A stretch of 64,000 nt of DNA from Paenibacillus hexagrammi (GCF_021513275.1 NZ_CP090978.1:2852001-2916000); one strand, 5' to 3'. Counted from the stretch's first letter, positions 45,098 to 54,735 are shown. Notes: generated by a model from the sequence alone, not told the origin. Program-made: numbers and translations.

Positions 45098-48000
45098 CTG
45101 AAATACCCAATAGGCCCTTATAAAACCTGGGTAAACTGGCAGTGAATTTATCAAAGATCTCCTGGAACTGCTGTTCAGTAAGGAGAAGGACCTCTTGAAT
45201 TGCTTGTTTTAACAAATCAATCAACAACAGCATAGCAGTTGCAAGCTTAATATCTTCAAGTTCATCACAACAAAAGTAAAACAAATTCCCTAACGTTCGC
45301 GGATCTTTGTTTTCTCTGGACTCCATTGCGAGAAAGAGATACCGAGTAAATACAAGGCTCGTATGAGCAAACATCATATCGTAAGAACGTCCTTGGAATT
45401 CCTTGGCTAGACGCAAATAAGATTTACTCATTTTGAAAAACACTTGTCGGGTAAAGAATTGGCGCGGTGTCGTTTGCGACCCGTTTCCAGCCCCTCCCCA
45501 TAAGAACTGCTCGTGAGGTTTTCCCTCAAGCAGCTCACCCAGTAAACTTCTTCAAAAGGGTTATGAGACCTATCAAATGGCGATCACTTTCATCGGTATC
45601 CTTCTACGTTCTTGAGGGGATGGACTTTCCAATCCCAATATAGTCCCAATACACCGTAGAGGTACTCATTACTCCATCTTCGCCATCCGACACTACGCTT
45701 TCTTCTCCGTTTTCTTCTCGTCAGCAAGGTTCGTATTTTCATCTCCGTGTAGTCACGCACCTCGCTAAATGCATCACTCGAATTGCCAACCCGAAAATAA
45801 TTCACCCATCCAGCTAATACGGCATTGATCCGTTTCACCATGTCTTTTGCCGGGGTTGCCCCGCCATTTTGGATTAGCTCGCGGATTCGCGCCTTGACTG
45901 CAATGCGTGCTTTCTTCTTCGGTGTCATGAGGATGAAGTATCCAGTTCCACTACGGTTTGGTACTCGCCTTAAGTCAAATCCAAGGAAAGCAAATGCCTC
46001 GCCTTTCAGGACGTTAACCATCCGAGTTTTCTCCAGATTTAGTTCTACACCCAACGGTTTCAGCTGTTCCTGAAGTCTTTTAAGAGCTAGTTCAGCCCAC
46101 CCTTGTTTGCTGGAGTGTCCGCTTACGGTGATCACCATATCATCGGCAAATCGATGGTAATTGACCGCTTCGTAACTGCCTTCTGCCGTTTTACGCCGAA
46201 TGGCATCAAATGCCCAGTCTACCTCATTCAGGTAGATATTCGAAGCTAATGGAGAAAACGGCCCACCTTGGGGTACGCCGATCTTTCCCGCCGCTTTTAT
46301 CACCTGTTTGATCAGGTGCATCACTTGTGGGTCTTGGATGCGCTTCGACATCTTCTCCAGTAGAATCGAGTGCCGGATTGTATCAAAGTATCGGGATAAA
46401 TCGACATCGATTACATTGGTCATGCGTCGCAGTACACTTCGTCTCACTTCGGCTAATGCTTGGTGAGGTGAGCGCTTCGGTCGAAATCCATACGAATTTG
46501 GGCAGAAGTCAGCTTCAAAGATCGCTTCGAGAATCAATTTTAGAGCACCTTGTACAACGCGATCCCGGATTACGGGAATTTGTAAAGTTCGCATTTTGCC
46601 GTTCGCCTTCGGTATATCTACCTTCCGGTTGGCTTGAGGTTGGTACGTTCCCGTTTGGAGTTCTTCTTGGATGCCTTCGAGAAACGGGATAACACCCTCT
46701 TTTTCCACGTCTGCGAAGCTTTGTCCGTCTATGCCTGCGGCACCGCCGTTTTTCTTCGCATGTCGGTACGCTTCATGGAGAGTCGTTATGCTGGTTATGT
46801 GGGTAAATAGACCCCAGAACCGATGCGTAGGTTCAGACTTCGCCTTTTGATATATCCGTTGCCTCAGTTCCTGCAGACTGATGGGTGTTTTTGTCATTTT
46901 CACCCTTGCCTCCTTTGGTTATACGGATTTGTTTACCGGTCCGGACCCTTCCCTCCCCGCGCGTTTTGCTGCACGCGGATCTAAAGTACTACGGTCCGAT
47001 CCGCCACCCTGACATCTGCATGTCCCATTTCCCGATCACGGTTATAGGGAATGCCTCCTCGGTGAGCTTTCTTCACCGGATGCCGAGGGCTTCTCCAGTT
47101 TCCATAACATCTTTCACTCCATGTCGCCGCTGATACCCCGCCGGTGAGAACTGCCGTTTCAGACTCTTTCGGTCAGTTCTTGCTGCTTTCGCGCGTTATC
47201 GACCGTCTCAGCCACCGGAATTGCGTGTAACGAGGCTACGTCTGCGTTCACTGTACGTTACAACCTGGAATTTTGCCCATGCTCCTTTTGAGCGTGATGT
47301 CAGAGGGCTTCACCGTCTCGCTTTCGCTCCACGGCGCCTCTCAGGCTACGGGAGTCTAGTCTTTTCTCCCGGTCGGACTTTCACCGACTAGATGTTGTGT
47401 CCTTAACTGGACACGCCAATGTCCCAGCGTTTGCCGTAAATTCGAACGATCTCTTCTTCAGTCAGTTCGAGGTCGGTAGTGAGCAGAGCTAGCCAACGCC
47501 TGGAACGATTTCGATCTCGAACAAATACGATTCTTGCCTGTATCTCCATCTCTTGCTCGGCGGCTCCAAGTGTCACGATAACGGAAGCTAGCATTTTCGC
47601 CTTTCCTCGCTTTTTGCGGACTGCAGCGTACAATTGAGATAAATTCAACTTACTTCCGTTGTAGGTGTAGAACACTTTGGGCATTGCTTTAAGCATGCAA
47701 ATGACGTGGATGCCTTCCTTAACGATGCTCATGATCGTAGATGGAAAGCTGAACCAACTGTCAAAAAGAAGATAGGAAGCTTGAACTCCAGCAGAAAGAG
47801 CCTGCTGGAGCAGTTCCAACAAGGCTTTTGAAGATTTCAGCATACTCTCCTGACGACGTTTGTAGCCGACCGTTCGCTTGTCGATGTTACCATTCATTTC
47901 AACAAATCGGTTCTTTGAATTAGGAGAGCTGAGCAGTGAAAAGCAAAGTGGAACAAAGGTATTACCGTCCGACCAGCCTAATGTCAGCATGCGAAAACCA

Positions 48001-48446
48001 CGGACAAACTTGCCGCTCGTGTGGTCATGAACATTAGCCAGGAGTTCAACAGCTTTACTACGGGCACGTGAGAAGAGTGAGTCATCGAGAATGAGCACCT
48101 TCACACATTCCTTGGATGACAAGGGCTCAAGCTTGGATTGGATAAGTCCGCAGCTTAAGAGGAGCAGAAATTTACGCCAGTTAAAGCGACTCGAATTCAG
48201 AAAACGATAAACAGTATCTTTTCCAGGGCGATCTGCATCATCTTCTTTTTGTAGAGTTTGATACAGATTTTTGCTGCTAAAGACCAACAAGAAAATGAAT
48301 TTGAAAAGCTCAAAGCAAGTAAATCCGCATTCCTTTATGAAATTGGATTGCTTGAGCAATTTGCTGATTCGATGCTGCGAAAGAAAATGATCTACTTTTG
48401 AAGTTAACTGCTGTTCAGAAGCCGAGGGATTTGATACGATAGACAT
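45093..48446 (-). CDS. IS4-family transposase, two exons split by a group II intron
   Basis: Exon 1 runs 48446-47417, exon 2 45445-45093. Unspliced, exon 1 reads into the intron and stops at 47403 (DIGVSS). DDE residues: Asp in VLILDDSLFSRARSK, Asp in LLFDSWFSFPS, and Glu in the IS4 signature Y-2-R-3-E-6-K, here YGKRWDIEVFFKMSK. The intron lies inside the Glu codon (G|AA), so the last catalytic residue exists only after splicing. Joining the exons gives an exact frame of 460 residues. The start at 48446 (MSIVSNPSAS) follows GGAAGG by nine bases. Confidence 0.9.
45504..45536 (-). ncRNA. Group II intron domain V
   Basis: On the minus strand, GAGCTGCTTGAGGG, loop AAAA, CCTCACGAGCAGTTC: the 33-34 nt domain V hairpin with the AGC triad near its base and the internal bulge. 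It lies 58 bases before the inferred 3' splice site, leaving room for domain VI. Confidence 0.88.
45590..46903 (-). CDS. ltrA: Group II intron reverse transcriptase/maturase
   Basis: 437 residues. RT blocks: PKANGKMRTLQIPVIRDRVV, YGFRPKRSPHQALAEVRR, DVDLSRYFDTIRHS, GVPQGGPFSPLASNIYLNE; the catalytic box reads HRFADDMV (FADD rather than YADD). After it come LGFDLRRVP and the maturase X region with GWVNYFRVGN and a basic stretch RRKRRRKRS. No HNH endonuclease domain follows, as in several bacterial intron lineages that use replication-fork priming. It should assist splicing and, by reverse splicing, mobility. GTG start at 46903, with AGGAGG upstream. Confidence 0.95.
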   Translation of the reverse strand: MKMTKTPISLQELRQRIYQKAKSEPTHRFWGLFTHITSITTLHEAYRHAKKNGGAAGIDGQSFADVEKEGVIPFLEGIQEELQTGTYQPQANRKVDIPKANGKMRTLQIPVIRDRVVQGALKLILEAIFEADFCPNSYGFRPKRSPHQALAEVRRSVLRRMTNVIDVDLSRYFDTIRHSILLEKMSKRIQDPQVMHLIKQVIKAAGKIGVPQGGPFSPLASNIYLNEVDWAFDAIRRKTAEGSYEAVNYHRFADDMVITVSGHSSKQGWAELALKRLQEQLKPLGVELNLEKTRMVNVLKGEAFAFLGFDLRRVPNRSGTGYFILMTPKKKARIAVKARIRELIQNGGATPAKDMVKRINAVLAGWVNYFRVGNSSDAFSEVRDYTEMKIRTLLTRRKRRRKRSVGWRRWSNEYLYGVLGLYWDWKVHPLKNVEGYR

Positions 48447-48567
48447 GAGAAACATCCTTCCTTGGTGGATTTTGTGTGGTAGCTTAATTTTACCAAAGGA
48501 TAGGGTGTTTTTCTGTTCTTTTTCGTGGCAATACCTCGTCAGATCAAGGGTTTATTGCAGTCTTTAA

Positions 48568-48583
48568 GGTGAGAAAGTTGAGT
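48568..48583. repeat. Right terminal inverted repeat of the IS
   Basis: GGTGAGAAAGTTGAGT, the exact reverse complement of 45082-45097. It lies upstream of the transposase start, so it may also overlap its promoter. Confidence 0.88.
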
Positions 48584-50046
48584 TAGTTTAAACGGCCACA
48601 AGGTTGAGAATCAAAATCGAGAGTACCCACTGTTGGTTTATCATGATATTACCTATGTTCCGATGACATGGTACGACTCCAGATTACTCGGTTTGGAAGC
48701 GACTTGGTCGGCTGAACATGGCTTAGACATTAAACAAAACCAAGTGGCCTCCTCGTATATGCACTATCAATTTGAACATCATAACGGCAACACATATACA
48801 GCCGAGGTTCCTGCTTCAGAAGTGACCATTAACGGCAAAGTGATAGATAACACGAAAGAAGAATACCCGTTGTTAAGCTTCCGTGATGTCACCTACTTCC
48901 CTCTCACATGGCGCTTTGCGCATGATGAATTCGGATGGGACTATGAGTGGGACCACACAAACGGTTTAAGTATTTCATCCAACAATACGCAGGTTCAATC
49001 CGTTGATCTCCCTTCTTATGCCTCAGAGAATGATGTGGCACTTTATAAGGGCTACTACTATTTCGTGGAAACCATAGACACAACGAACCACGTATATCGA
49101 GCACCTGTACAGCATCCTTCCGATAAGGAAGAGATTTATTCCTATAACGCTCATACCTATGAAGGGCTTCAGAAGCAGATAACCTTCCAAATCCGTGATA
49201 ACGCGTTATGGTTCACCTATCACCTTGGCGGAAATATTATGGGACACGATGAGTATGTAAAAATCAGCGATGACGGCAAGGCTGAGCTCCTGCATCAAGG
49301 ATATCTGGATTTCCGGGATACTCCGTATGGAACTTTGTACATAAATTTAGGAGCTTCCGCATTTGAAGGCGGCAACCTGTATTTGTCAAATGATTCTGAT
49401 GGAACGAACCGCAAAACAATAGGTGAACAAAAACTGATGTATGGAGTTGTAAATGGCGGAGCCGCACGAGATGCAGCTTCTTCCCTTGCGGTAGTCGGTG
49501 ACGATGTCTATGTTATTGCAACTGGCATGAACAGTTCAGGTTCTGCGGCAAGTGAGATCTATAGAATAAATCTGAAAACAAATAAAACCGAGAAGATCGT
49601 CAACTCGAGTGTCACCCAGTTTCAGATCATAGGTCAGAAATTATACTTCGTCAAATACGATGATGACTTGTTATATGAATCCGCTTTGGACGGATCTGGA
49701 GAAGTAAAAGTGTCCGACTTTGCCGTGTCATGGTTTGGCGGCTTAGGCGGCCAAATTTTTTACACAACGAAGAAAGAAGCCAATCAATTCGAGCTGTATC
49801 AAGCCGATACCACAGGAAAGGATTCACTTGTATGGAAGACACCAGTCAGAGAAGTGAAAGTGCTACAAGATAAACTTGTCTGTCGACTCAGCGAAAATGA
49901 TGATTACGGTGCCGTATTCTTAGACGATTCTGGCAAACTTCTTTTAAAAGTAGCGGATCCTGTATCGCAGCTCCTTACTTCGGATGATGGGATTCTACTC
50001 ACGTCCTCCAAAGACTCCTCGATGAAGCTCATACGCTGAACAGTTA

Positions 50047-50071
50047 AGGGCTGCCTAATGGCAGCCCCTAG
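50047..50071 (+). terminator. Terminator after the interrupted secreted-protein gene
   Basis: GGGCTGCC-TAAT-GGCAGCCC followed by a TTAATTTT stretch, eight bases past the stop. Confidence 0.85.
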
Positions 50072-50164
50072 TTAATTTTAACCCAAATCTCCGTCAGATC
50101 TCACTTAGCCAGCAATTCCCCTTATCAATCAGCCTTAGTGCATGTTCAAGCCAGTGTTTAGTCA

Positions 50165-50491
50165 TTATTTATAAAGTACGAAAGTTACTACCATGAGCAT
50201 CAACGAAATCATAAGGAGTATATACGTTGTTGTAGGTTGCAGCTTTTTATTCTTCGGAGATGCATACCATCCCTTGAATTGCAGATGATTTCGATACAAA
50301 ATAAATCCTAATATAAAATTTGAAACATTCATGTACCACGTTCCATGAAATTGCTCACCTAAGAGATGACCAAACATGTAAGTTTCAATGGTTCCAATTA
50401 TGTAAACAAAGATTAATAGAAGCAAGATGAATCGAATGAATTCCATCATGAAGGATATTACTTTCCACATATACATCACCATTCCAGGCAT
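50165..50491 (-). CDS. Membrane protein, unknown function (108 aa)
   Basis: Three predicted membrane helices (FIRFILLLLIFVYIIGTI, WYMNVSNFILGFILY and TTYILLMISLMLMVVTFVLY). ATG at 50491 follows GGAG nine bases upstream and comes five bases after the stop of the LRR gene, so the two are probably co-translated. No family recognised. Confidence 0.7.
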   Translation of the reverse strand: MPGMVMYMWKVISFMMEFIRFILLLLIFVYIIGTIETYMFGHLLGEQFHGTWYMNVSNFILGFILYRNHLQFKGWYASPKNKKLQPTTTYILLMISLMLMVVTFVLYK

Positions 50492-50496
50492 TCGTT

Positions 50497-51540
50497 TTAC
50501 TCCGTTTCATATTCCCCCTGTGATACATTCACATAGCCAAGCTGCTTCATCTGTTTCAGAAAACCAGGCTTCTGCTTAATCATACACATGCTTATATTCA
50601 AAATTCGCAAATTCTTCAACTTTAAAAGCTCAAGCGGCAGTTCATGAATGGAGTTGTATTGAATGGTGAGCAGCTGCAGATTCTGCAGTTCGCCAATTTC
50701 CGGCGGGATGTAGTTTAGGCTAATCTCTTCTTTTGGTTTAACTCGCCACCCGGGGGTCGGTCGATCCGAGCTGCCGCAATGGACGCTAAGTTCCCTTAAG
50801 TTACTCAATCTAGATATGGAAGCTGGAATACTCTCCAAATCAGCTGTCAAGATTTTCAAGCATTCGAGTTTGCTTAATTCAAATAGGACCTCTGGTAAAC
50901 GATACAGATCCTGCTCGAAAATCTCCAATTCACGCAGTTCCGTTAGTTCCCGTATTCGTTCAGGGAGTTCCGTTAGCCCATGACGGCTAATATACAACCA
51001 ATCAGTTCGATGCCTAATGGCATCATCCAACAGACGATCAAAGTCTTGATGGACTTTTAAGTCTAAAAATAGACCACTAATGGCGCTCGACAGTTCAGTC
51101 GCTTCCTCTTCGGTGATTTCCATTCCATACATGTGTTCATGCACAACCGAATATAGAAAATCTCCCCCGCCTTGTTTTAAGAAGCACAAATCTTCCGGAA
51201 GATGGGGAAAGGCCCAATCGGACAAGCGGTTTGCCAGCTGTTGGAGTATACGTCCACTCTCTGCGCTGCATCTGTACAAATAATGCGTTCCCGCGGTATA
51301 AAAGGCTCGGCTGCGATAGGCCTTCTTCACGTGCATAATCTCATCAATGCTCTCCCCATGGATCACGACCGTTTTCTCAAGATACGGCTCCAAGGCTTCT
51401 AAAGCTTCTAGATGAGATCTTCGTTTCGGCTCAGCTGCATTTGCTAATTTTTCACTCAGCACAAAATATTCCGATTTCCGTATAGCAATATCGATAATCT
51501 GCTGGTAAGCTTCACCCCTAGGGTCTGTATGCAGTCTCAT
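50497..51540 (-). CDS. Leucine-rich repeat protein
   Basis: 347 residues. The C-terminal half has about six LRR units (LPERIRELTELRELEI, LPEVLFELSKLECLKI, IPASISRLSNLRELSV, IPPEIGELQNLQLLTI, LPLELLKLKNLRILNI), forming a curved protein-binding surface. The N-terminal 170 residues are helical and unrecognised. No signal peptide. ATG at 51540 (MRLHTDPRGEAYQQ) follows GGGAGG by eight bases. Probably an operon with the downstream membrane protein; its partner is unknown. Confidence 0.82.
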   Translation of the reverse strand: MRLHTDPRGEAYQQIIDIAIRKSEYFVLSEKLANAAEPKRRSHLEALEALEPYLEKTVVIHGESIDEIMHVKKAYRSRAFYTAGTHYLYRCSAESGRILQQLANRLSDWAFPHLPEDLCFLKQGGGDFLYSVVHEHMYGMEITEEEATELSSAISGLFLDLKVHQDFDRLLDDAIRHRTDWLYISRHGLTELPERIRELTELRELEIFEQDLYRLPEVLFELSKLECLKILTADLESIPASISRLSNLRELSVHCGSSDRPTPGWRVKPKEEISLNYIPPEIGELQNLQLLTIQYNSIHELPLELLKLKNLRILNISMCMIKQKPGFLKQMKQLGYVNVSQGEYETE

Positions 51541-51588
51541 CCCTACGATCCTCCCTGTCGATTTCAAGCACGAATTTTCGACTTCCTA

Positions 51589-52368
51589 TTATTGCAACGC
51601 ATTCGTAGCCCTATTCGCTTTCACATGTTTGAGCTGGGCAACTATGATGACACTAATGATCACTAATAGGAACCAGGAACTAATCTTTCCTAAACTTACG
51701 AGATGCCAGCTTTGGCTCTGATTCGGGTATTTCCATGCATTAAAGAACGTTGCTATATTTTCAGCTAGCCAGATAAAAAAGCCTACAATAATGAACGCAA
51801 GTGTTAAGGGCATTCGATACGTTGTCGTCCGTACCCGATATATAATCCATGTTTTCCAGAACACAATAAAGACTAGCACCGTCAGCCACCACCGAAAATC
51901 AGGAATGTAATGATGGGTGAAGAAGTTGAGATAAATAGACCCTCCGAGTAATCCTGATGAAAGTAGCCCGGGCCAACCAGTCATATCCATGCGTAATCTT
52001 CGCCATATTTGACACATGAAGCTTGCGACACTTGCATACATAAATCCGCTGTAGAGCGGGACTCCGAAAAACTTCGTATAACCGGGCTCGGGATACGCCC
52101 ATGATCCCATCTTTACCTTATATAATTCCAGCAGTAAACCAATGAAGTGGAACACACAGATCACTTTGATCTCATCAAGTGTCTCTAATCCGCTGCGGTA
52201 CATCAGGTATTGCACCACAATCAATATCAACAGGACCGTATCATATCGATGTAGAATAGGAATATGAATGAAGCCGGATAGCGCTAAGGTTCCAAAGATT
52301 GCAACTGGAAAGATGCAGCTCATCGCCTGATGATAGCCAAAATGAAGCAATTGGATCATTGGTTTCAA
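51589..52368 (-). CDS. DUF817 membrane protein
   Basis: About 259 residues, seven to eight membrane helices. The DUF817 signature is clear: KMGSWAYPEPGYTKFFGVPL followed by YSGFMYASVASFMCQIWRR and THHYIPDFRWWL. Family function is unknown. A TTG at 52368, ten bases past GGGGGG, gives the start LKPMIQLLHFGYHQAM expected for the family; a longer frame to 52428 would run into the preceding fragment. Confidence 0.85.
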   Translation of the reverse strand: MKPMIQLLHFGYHQAMSCIFPVAIFGTLALSGFIHIPILHRYDTVLLILIVVQYLMYRSGLETLDEIKVICVFHFIGLLLELYKVKMGSWAYPEPGYTKFFGVPLYSGFMYASVASFMCQIWRRLRMDMTGWPGLLSSGLLGGSIYLNFFTHHYIPDFRWWLTVLVFIVFWKTWIIYRVRTTTYRMPLTLAFIIVGFFIWLAENIATFFNAWKYPNQSQSWHLVSLGKISSWFLLVIISVIIVAQLKHVKANRATNALQ

Positions 52369-52393
52369 TATGATTGATCCCCCCAATATCGCT

Positions 52394-52798
52394 CTATGTA
52401 TCGAACAATTCAACATTGTAACACCCATTTATCATGATTGTATATATTTGGCATGGGTGTGTAGTTGATAACCAAAATAAAACCACCCTTTGAAAAAGGC
52501 GTTCCAAATTCTTCACTTCTTCAATCCAAGATTGATATTCATTACTTTCCTTCCACAGAACTTTTAACTCGGAGTTCTTTCTTACTGAAAGAGTGGCACG
52601 CAGTGCATCGTTCACTATACTTTTAGATAAATTAATATGATTCTTAGATGCCCAATCCTTCAATTCATCAGGTAAATCCTTAGCAGGCTCTCCAAGGAGT
52701 AAGGAAATAATTTCTCCTGCCACAAACACTGCTGCAGCTTCGGGTTCTTCAAGTTCAGGGCTTTTACTGGCGCTGAAGCGGATCGTTTTCTGGAGAAA
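52394..52798 (-). pseudogene. DUF4259-like gene fragment lacking its N-terminus
   Basis: The open frame carries PEAAAVFVAGEIISLLLGEP, LPDELKDWASKN and ELKVLWKESNEYQSWIEEVK, typical of the C-terminal half of DUF4259 proteins. The family's start (MGAWGxGxF...) is absent: upstream the frame runs to a TAA at 52799-52801 with no initiator. The C-terminal 30 residues after LERLFQRVV look foreign, and one base less would give a different ending. Interpreted as a decayed remnant. Confidence 0.5.
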
Positions 52799-52858
52799 TT
52801 AGCTGATCAAGGCGGTATAGAACGATTTATTTGTTATCGCTGTAGGGCCTACAACAAA

Positions 52859-52906
52859 CAAAGACACACTATCCTCCGCTTATTAGCGGAAAATCGTGTG
52901 TCTTTT
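52859..52906 (-). terminator. Terminator of the FMN-binding protein gene
   Basis: AAAGACACAC / GTGTGTCTTT with an inner TCCGC/GCGGA stem, just past the stop at 52911. Confidence 0.82.
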
Positions 52907-52910
52907 CTCT

Positions 52911-53555
52911 TCAATACAATCTCTGTGTATAGCTTTCTTCAAGGGAACGGTCAATATCTTCCGCTGTGACAACCTCGTTCTCCAGCTTTACATGATCAGC
53001 GAGGATTTTGGATACGGTAGGCAATTCACTCTTCTCAAGCCATGATGCTGGATCCCAAAGTTTGGAACGCAAGAGCGCTTTCGCACAATGAATGTAGCAC
53101 TCTTCTACTTGAACCCCGATTCCAAGCAGCGGTACTTTACCGTGAGCGGACATCGATTCTAGAATGGAAGCGTCGCGAATAATGAATCCTCTTCCGTTCA
53201 CCCTGAGTGTTTCCCCGAGCCCAGGAATAAGAAAAATGAGTCCGATCTTGGGGCTGGATAACAGATTGAGCATAGAATCCATCTTGCGATTACCTGGTCG
53301 CTCAGGTATGACTAAGTGCTGATCATCAAGTACACTTACAAAACCAGGCGCATCCCCTCGAGGTGACGCATCGCAATTCCCATCGGAATCCGCTGTTGAA
53401 ACGACAACAAAGGGAGATTGCGCAATAAAGTCTCTGCAATGTTGATCGAGATGCCGAATGATTTTGTTTCCGGCAAGCTTGCCTGGGTAGCCTAGTAATT
53501 CCCTTAACTCTTGTTCAGACTGTACCAGATGCCCAAAAGGTAAGGATTCCTTCAA
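52911..53555 (-). CDS. Pyridoxamine 5'-phosphate oxidase-like FMN-binding protein
   Basis: 214 residues with a split-barrel flavin fold: SPFVVVSTADSDGNCDASPR, HLVIPERPGNRKMDSMLNLL and IGLIFLIPGLGETLRVNGRG are the standard core of the MSMEG_1061-type branch. It probably uses FMN or F420-like cofactors in redox chemistry; the substrate is unknown. Start TTG at 53555, nine bases after GGGGAGA. Confidence 0.88.
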   Translation of the reverse strand: MKESLPFGHLVQSEQELRELLGYPGKLAGNKIIRHLDQHCRDFIAQSPFVVVSTADSDGNCDASPRGDAPGFVSVLDDQHLVIPERPGNRKMDSMLNLLSSPKIGLIFLIPGLGETLRVNGRGFIIRDASILESMSAHGKVPLLGIGVQVEECYIHCAKALLRSKLWDPASWLEKSELPTVSKILADHVKLENEVVTAEDIDRSLEESYTQRLY

Positions 53556-53616
53556 TTCATATCTCTCCCCTCATTCAATCTGCTATCTGTACTCTGCCAC
53601 ATCTATCTAGCGAAAG

Positions 53617-54465
53617 TTACTTCTTAGCAAATACAATGCCGACCGTATGCGGTCCGCAATGGCTGGAAACGACGCAGCCCGTATCCGTTACCATGACTTC
53701 CTTAACAGTAGTGTGCTGCTCGATCTGGCGCTTAACGTAATTCGCTTCTTCCTCTGCCATCGCATGGGTAACAAAAAGGACTTGCTCGTCCATCTGTTCC
53801 TTCTGTGCCAAGGCATTGGCAAGAAGCTGCTCAAGCGCTTTTTCTCGTTTGCCTCTGACCTTATCAGTTAAGATCATAGCCCCGTTCACCACTTTGACAA
53901 TCGGGCGGATTTTCAGCAGACTGCCAATGAAAGCCTGTAGACTGGTGCAGCGGCCGCCTTTGTGCAAATAATCGAGCGTATCAATGATAAACTCGACCTC
54001 AATCTTCGAAGTCATTCCTTCTATTAATTCTTTAATCTCTTGCACACTACTGCCCGCTTCCGCCGCATGGGCTGCTTTCAAAACGAGCAGCCCGATCCCC
54101 GTCGATAAATTGCGCGAGTCAATCACCGTGACCTGACCTTCCTCAAATTGCGAGGCAGCTAAGGACGCATTTTGTATCGTTGACGACAGCTCCGCTGACA
54201 GACCGATATATACGACTTGCTCTCCTCTTGCAACGTGCGGAGCAAACGCTTCGTAAAAATCGTTCGGAGAAGGAGCGGCCGTCTTAGGCAATTTACCGGA
54301 GCTTGCAACGATATCGAAGAGACGGGCGGGCTTCATTGTTACGCCGTCTTTGTAGGTATCCTCACCAAAATTGACATACAGCGGAACCATTCCGATTTGA
54401 TAGCGCTGAGTAAGCTCAAGGGACAGATCGCACGTGCTGTCCGTAAAAATTTGTATGCGTGACAT
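53617..54465 (-). CDS. DegV family fatty-acid-binding protein
   Basis: 282 residues. Family motifs: IQIFTDSTCDLS, PKTAAPSPNDFYEAF, YIGLSAELSSTIQNA, VIDSRNLSTGIGLLV, DTLDYLHKGGRCTSLQA and GCVVSSHCGPHTVGIVF. Homologues bind fatty acids and deliver them to fatty-acid kinase (FakB). ATG at 54465 (MSRIQIF) follows AAGGTGG; two in-frame starts within 15 bases are possible. Confidence 0.93.
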   Translation of the reverse strand: MSRIQIFTDSTCDLSLELTQRYQIGMVPLYVNFGEDTYKDGVTMKPARLFDIVASSGKLPKTAAPSPNDFYEAFAPHVARGEQVVYIGLSAELSSTIQNASLAASQFEEGQVTVIDSRNLSTGIGLLVLKAAHAAEAGSSVQEIKELIEGMTSKIEVEFIIDTLDYLHKGGRCTSLQAFIGSLLKIRPIVKVVNGAMILTDKVRGKREKALEQLLANALAQKEQMDEQVLFVTHAMAEEEANYVKRQIEQHTTVKEVMVTDTGCVVSSHCGPHTVGIVFAKK

Positions 54466-54735
54466 AGGAATCATGACCACCTTATGAACAGATATAGCTA
54501 ATAATGATGAAATCTAGCACGATTTCATAGAATTGAATTTAGTATAAAGCATCCATAAATAATGCTCAATCCACGGAACAAGAGCTAGTAGCCTGAGGTT
54601 ATCGATAAAGCCAGGTCATCGTGAGCTTCAGAAGCTTTGCTCCGAGTCTCTCATAGGCACCCGCTACGATTCTCCGAAAACTACTGAGCTCTACATTTCC
54701 GCTTGTCAACATCTAAGGGTTAGCTGTAGTCCTTG

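Larger units (their letters stand above)
45446..47416 (-). mobile_element. Group II intron (1971 bp) inside the IS transposase gene
   Basis: Boundaries were set by rebuilding the transposase frame: 5' exon GACATTG then intron GCGTGTCCAG, and intron end CCCGAC then exon AAGTG. The 3' end fits the group II rule (AY). The 5' end lacks a strict GUGYG, reading GCGTG, or GTGTCC two bases in. The 5' 500 bases (46904-47416) would fold as domains I-III. A reverse transcriptase/maturase is in domain IV and a clear domain V lies at 45504-45536. The intron is in the same orientation as the transposase, as splicing requires. Confidence 0.9.
45083..48582 (-). mobile_element. IS4-family insertion sequence, itself interrupted by a group II intron
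   Basis: Ends are defined by 16-base perfect inverted repeats (45082-45097, 48568-48583). Total 3.5 kb, or about 1.53 kb after removing the intron, a normal IS4-family size. The transposase is on the minus strand. Flanks suggest either a perfect 3-bp duplication TTA or a 7-bp AGTTACT/AGTTAGT with one mismatch; IS4 members usually give longer duplications, so the end is uncertain by a few bases. It disrupts the secreted-protein gene in the opposite orientation. Confidence 0.88.
44959..50039 (+). pseudogene. Secreted protein gene with copper amine oxidase-N-like repeats and DUF5050-like propeller, interrupted by an IS
   Basis: The 5' part (44959-45082; ATG with GGAG 11 bases upstream) encodes a signal peptide (SKWVGYTAIITLSLSLIAPG) and VNVRVTLPDFQV. 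The 3' part (48583-50039) resumes with LNGHKVENQNREYPLLVYHD. Reconnecting the two restores one frame. The mature protein has two copies of a stalk-like unit (YPLLVYHDITYVPMTWYDSR and YPLLSFRDVTYFPLTWRFAH), then a beta-propeller-like repeat region with many D/N and YxxN-type strands. Exported, likely cell-wall-associated. A downstream ATG could give a truncated protein without signal peptide, but export would be lost. Confidence 0.85.
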
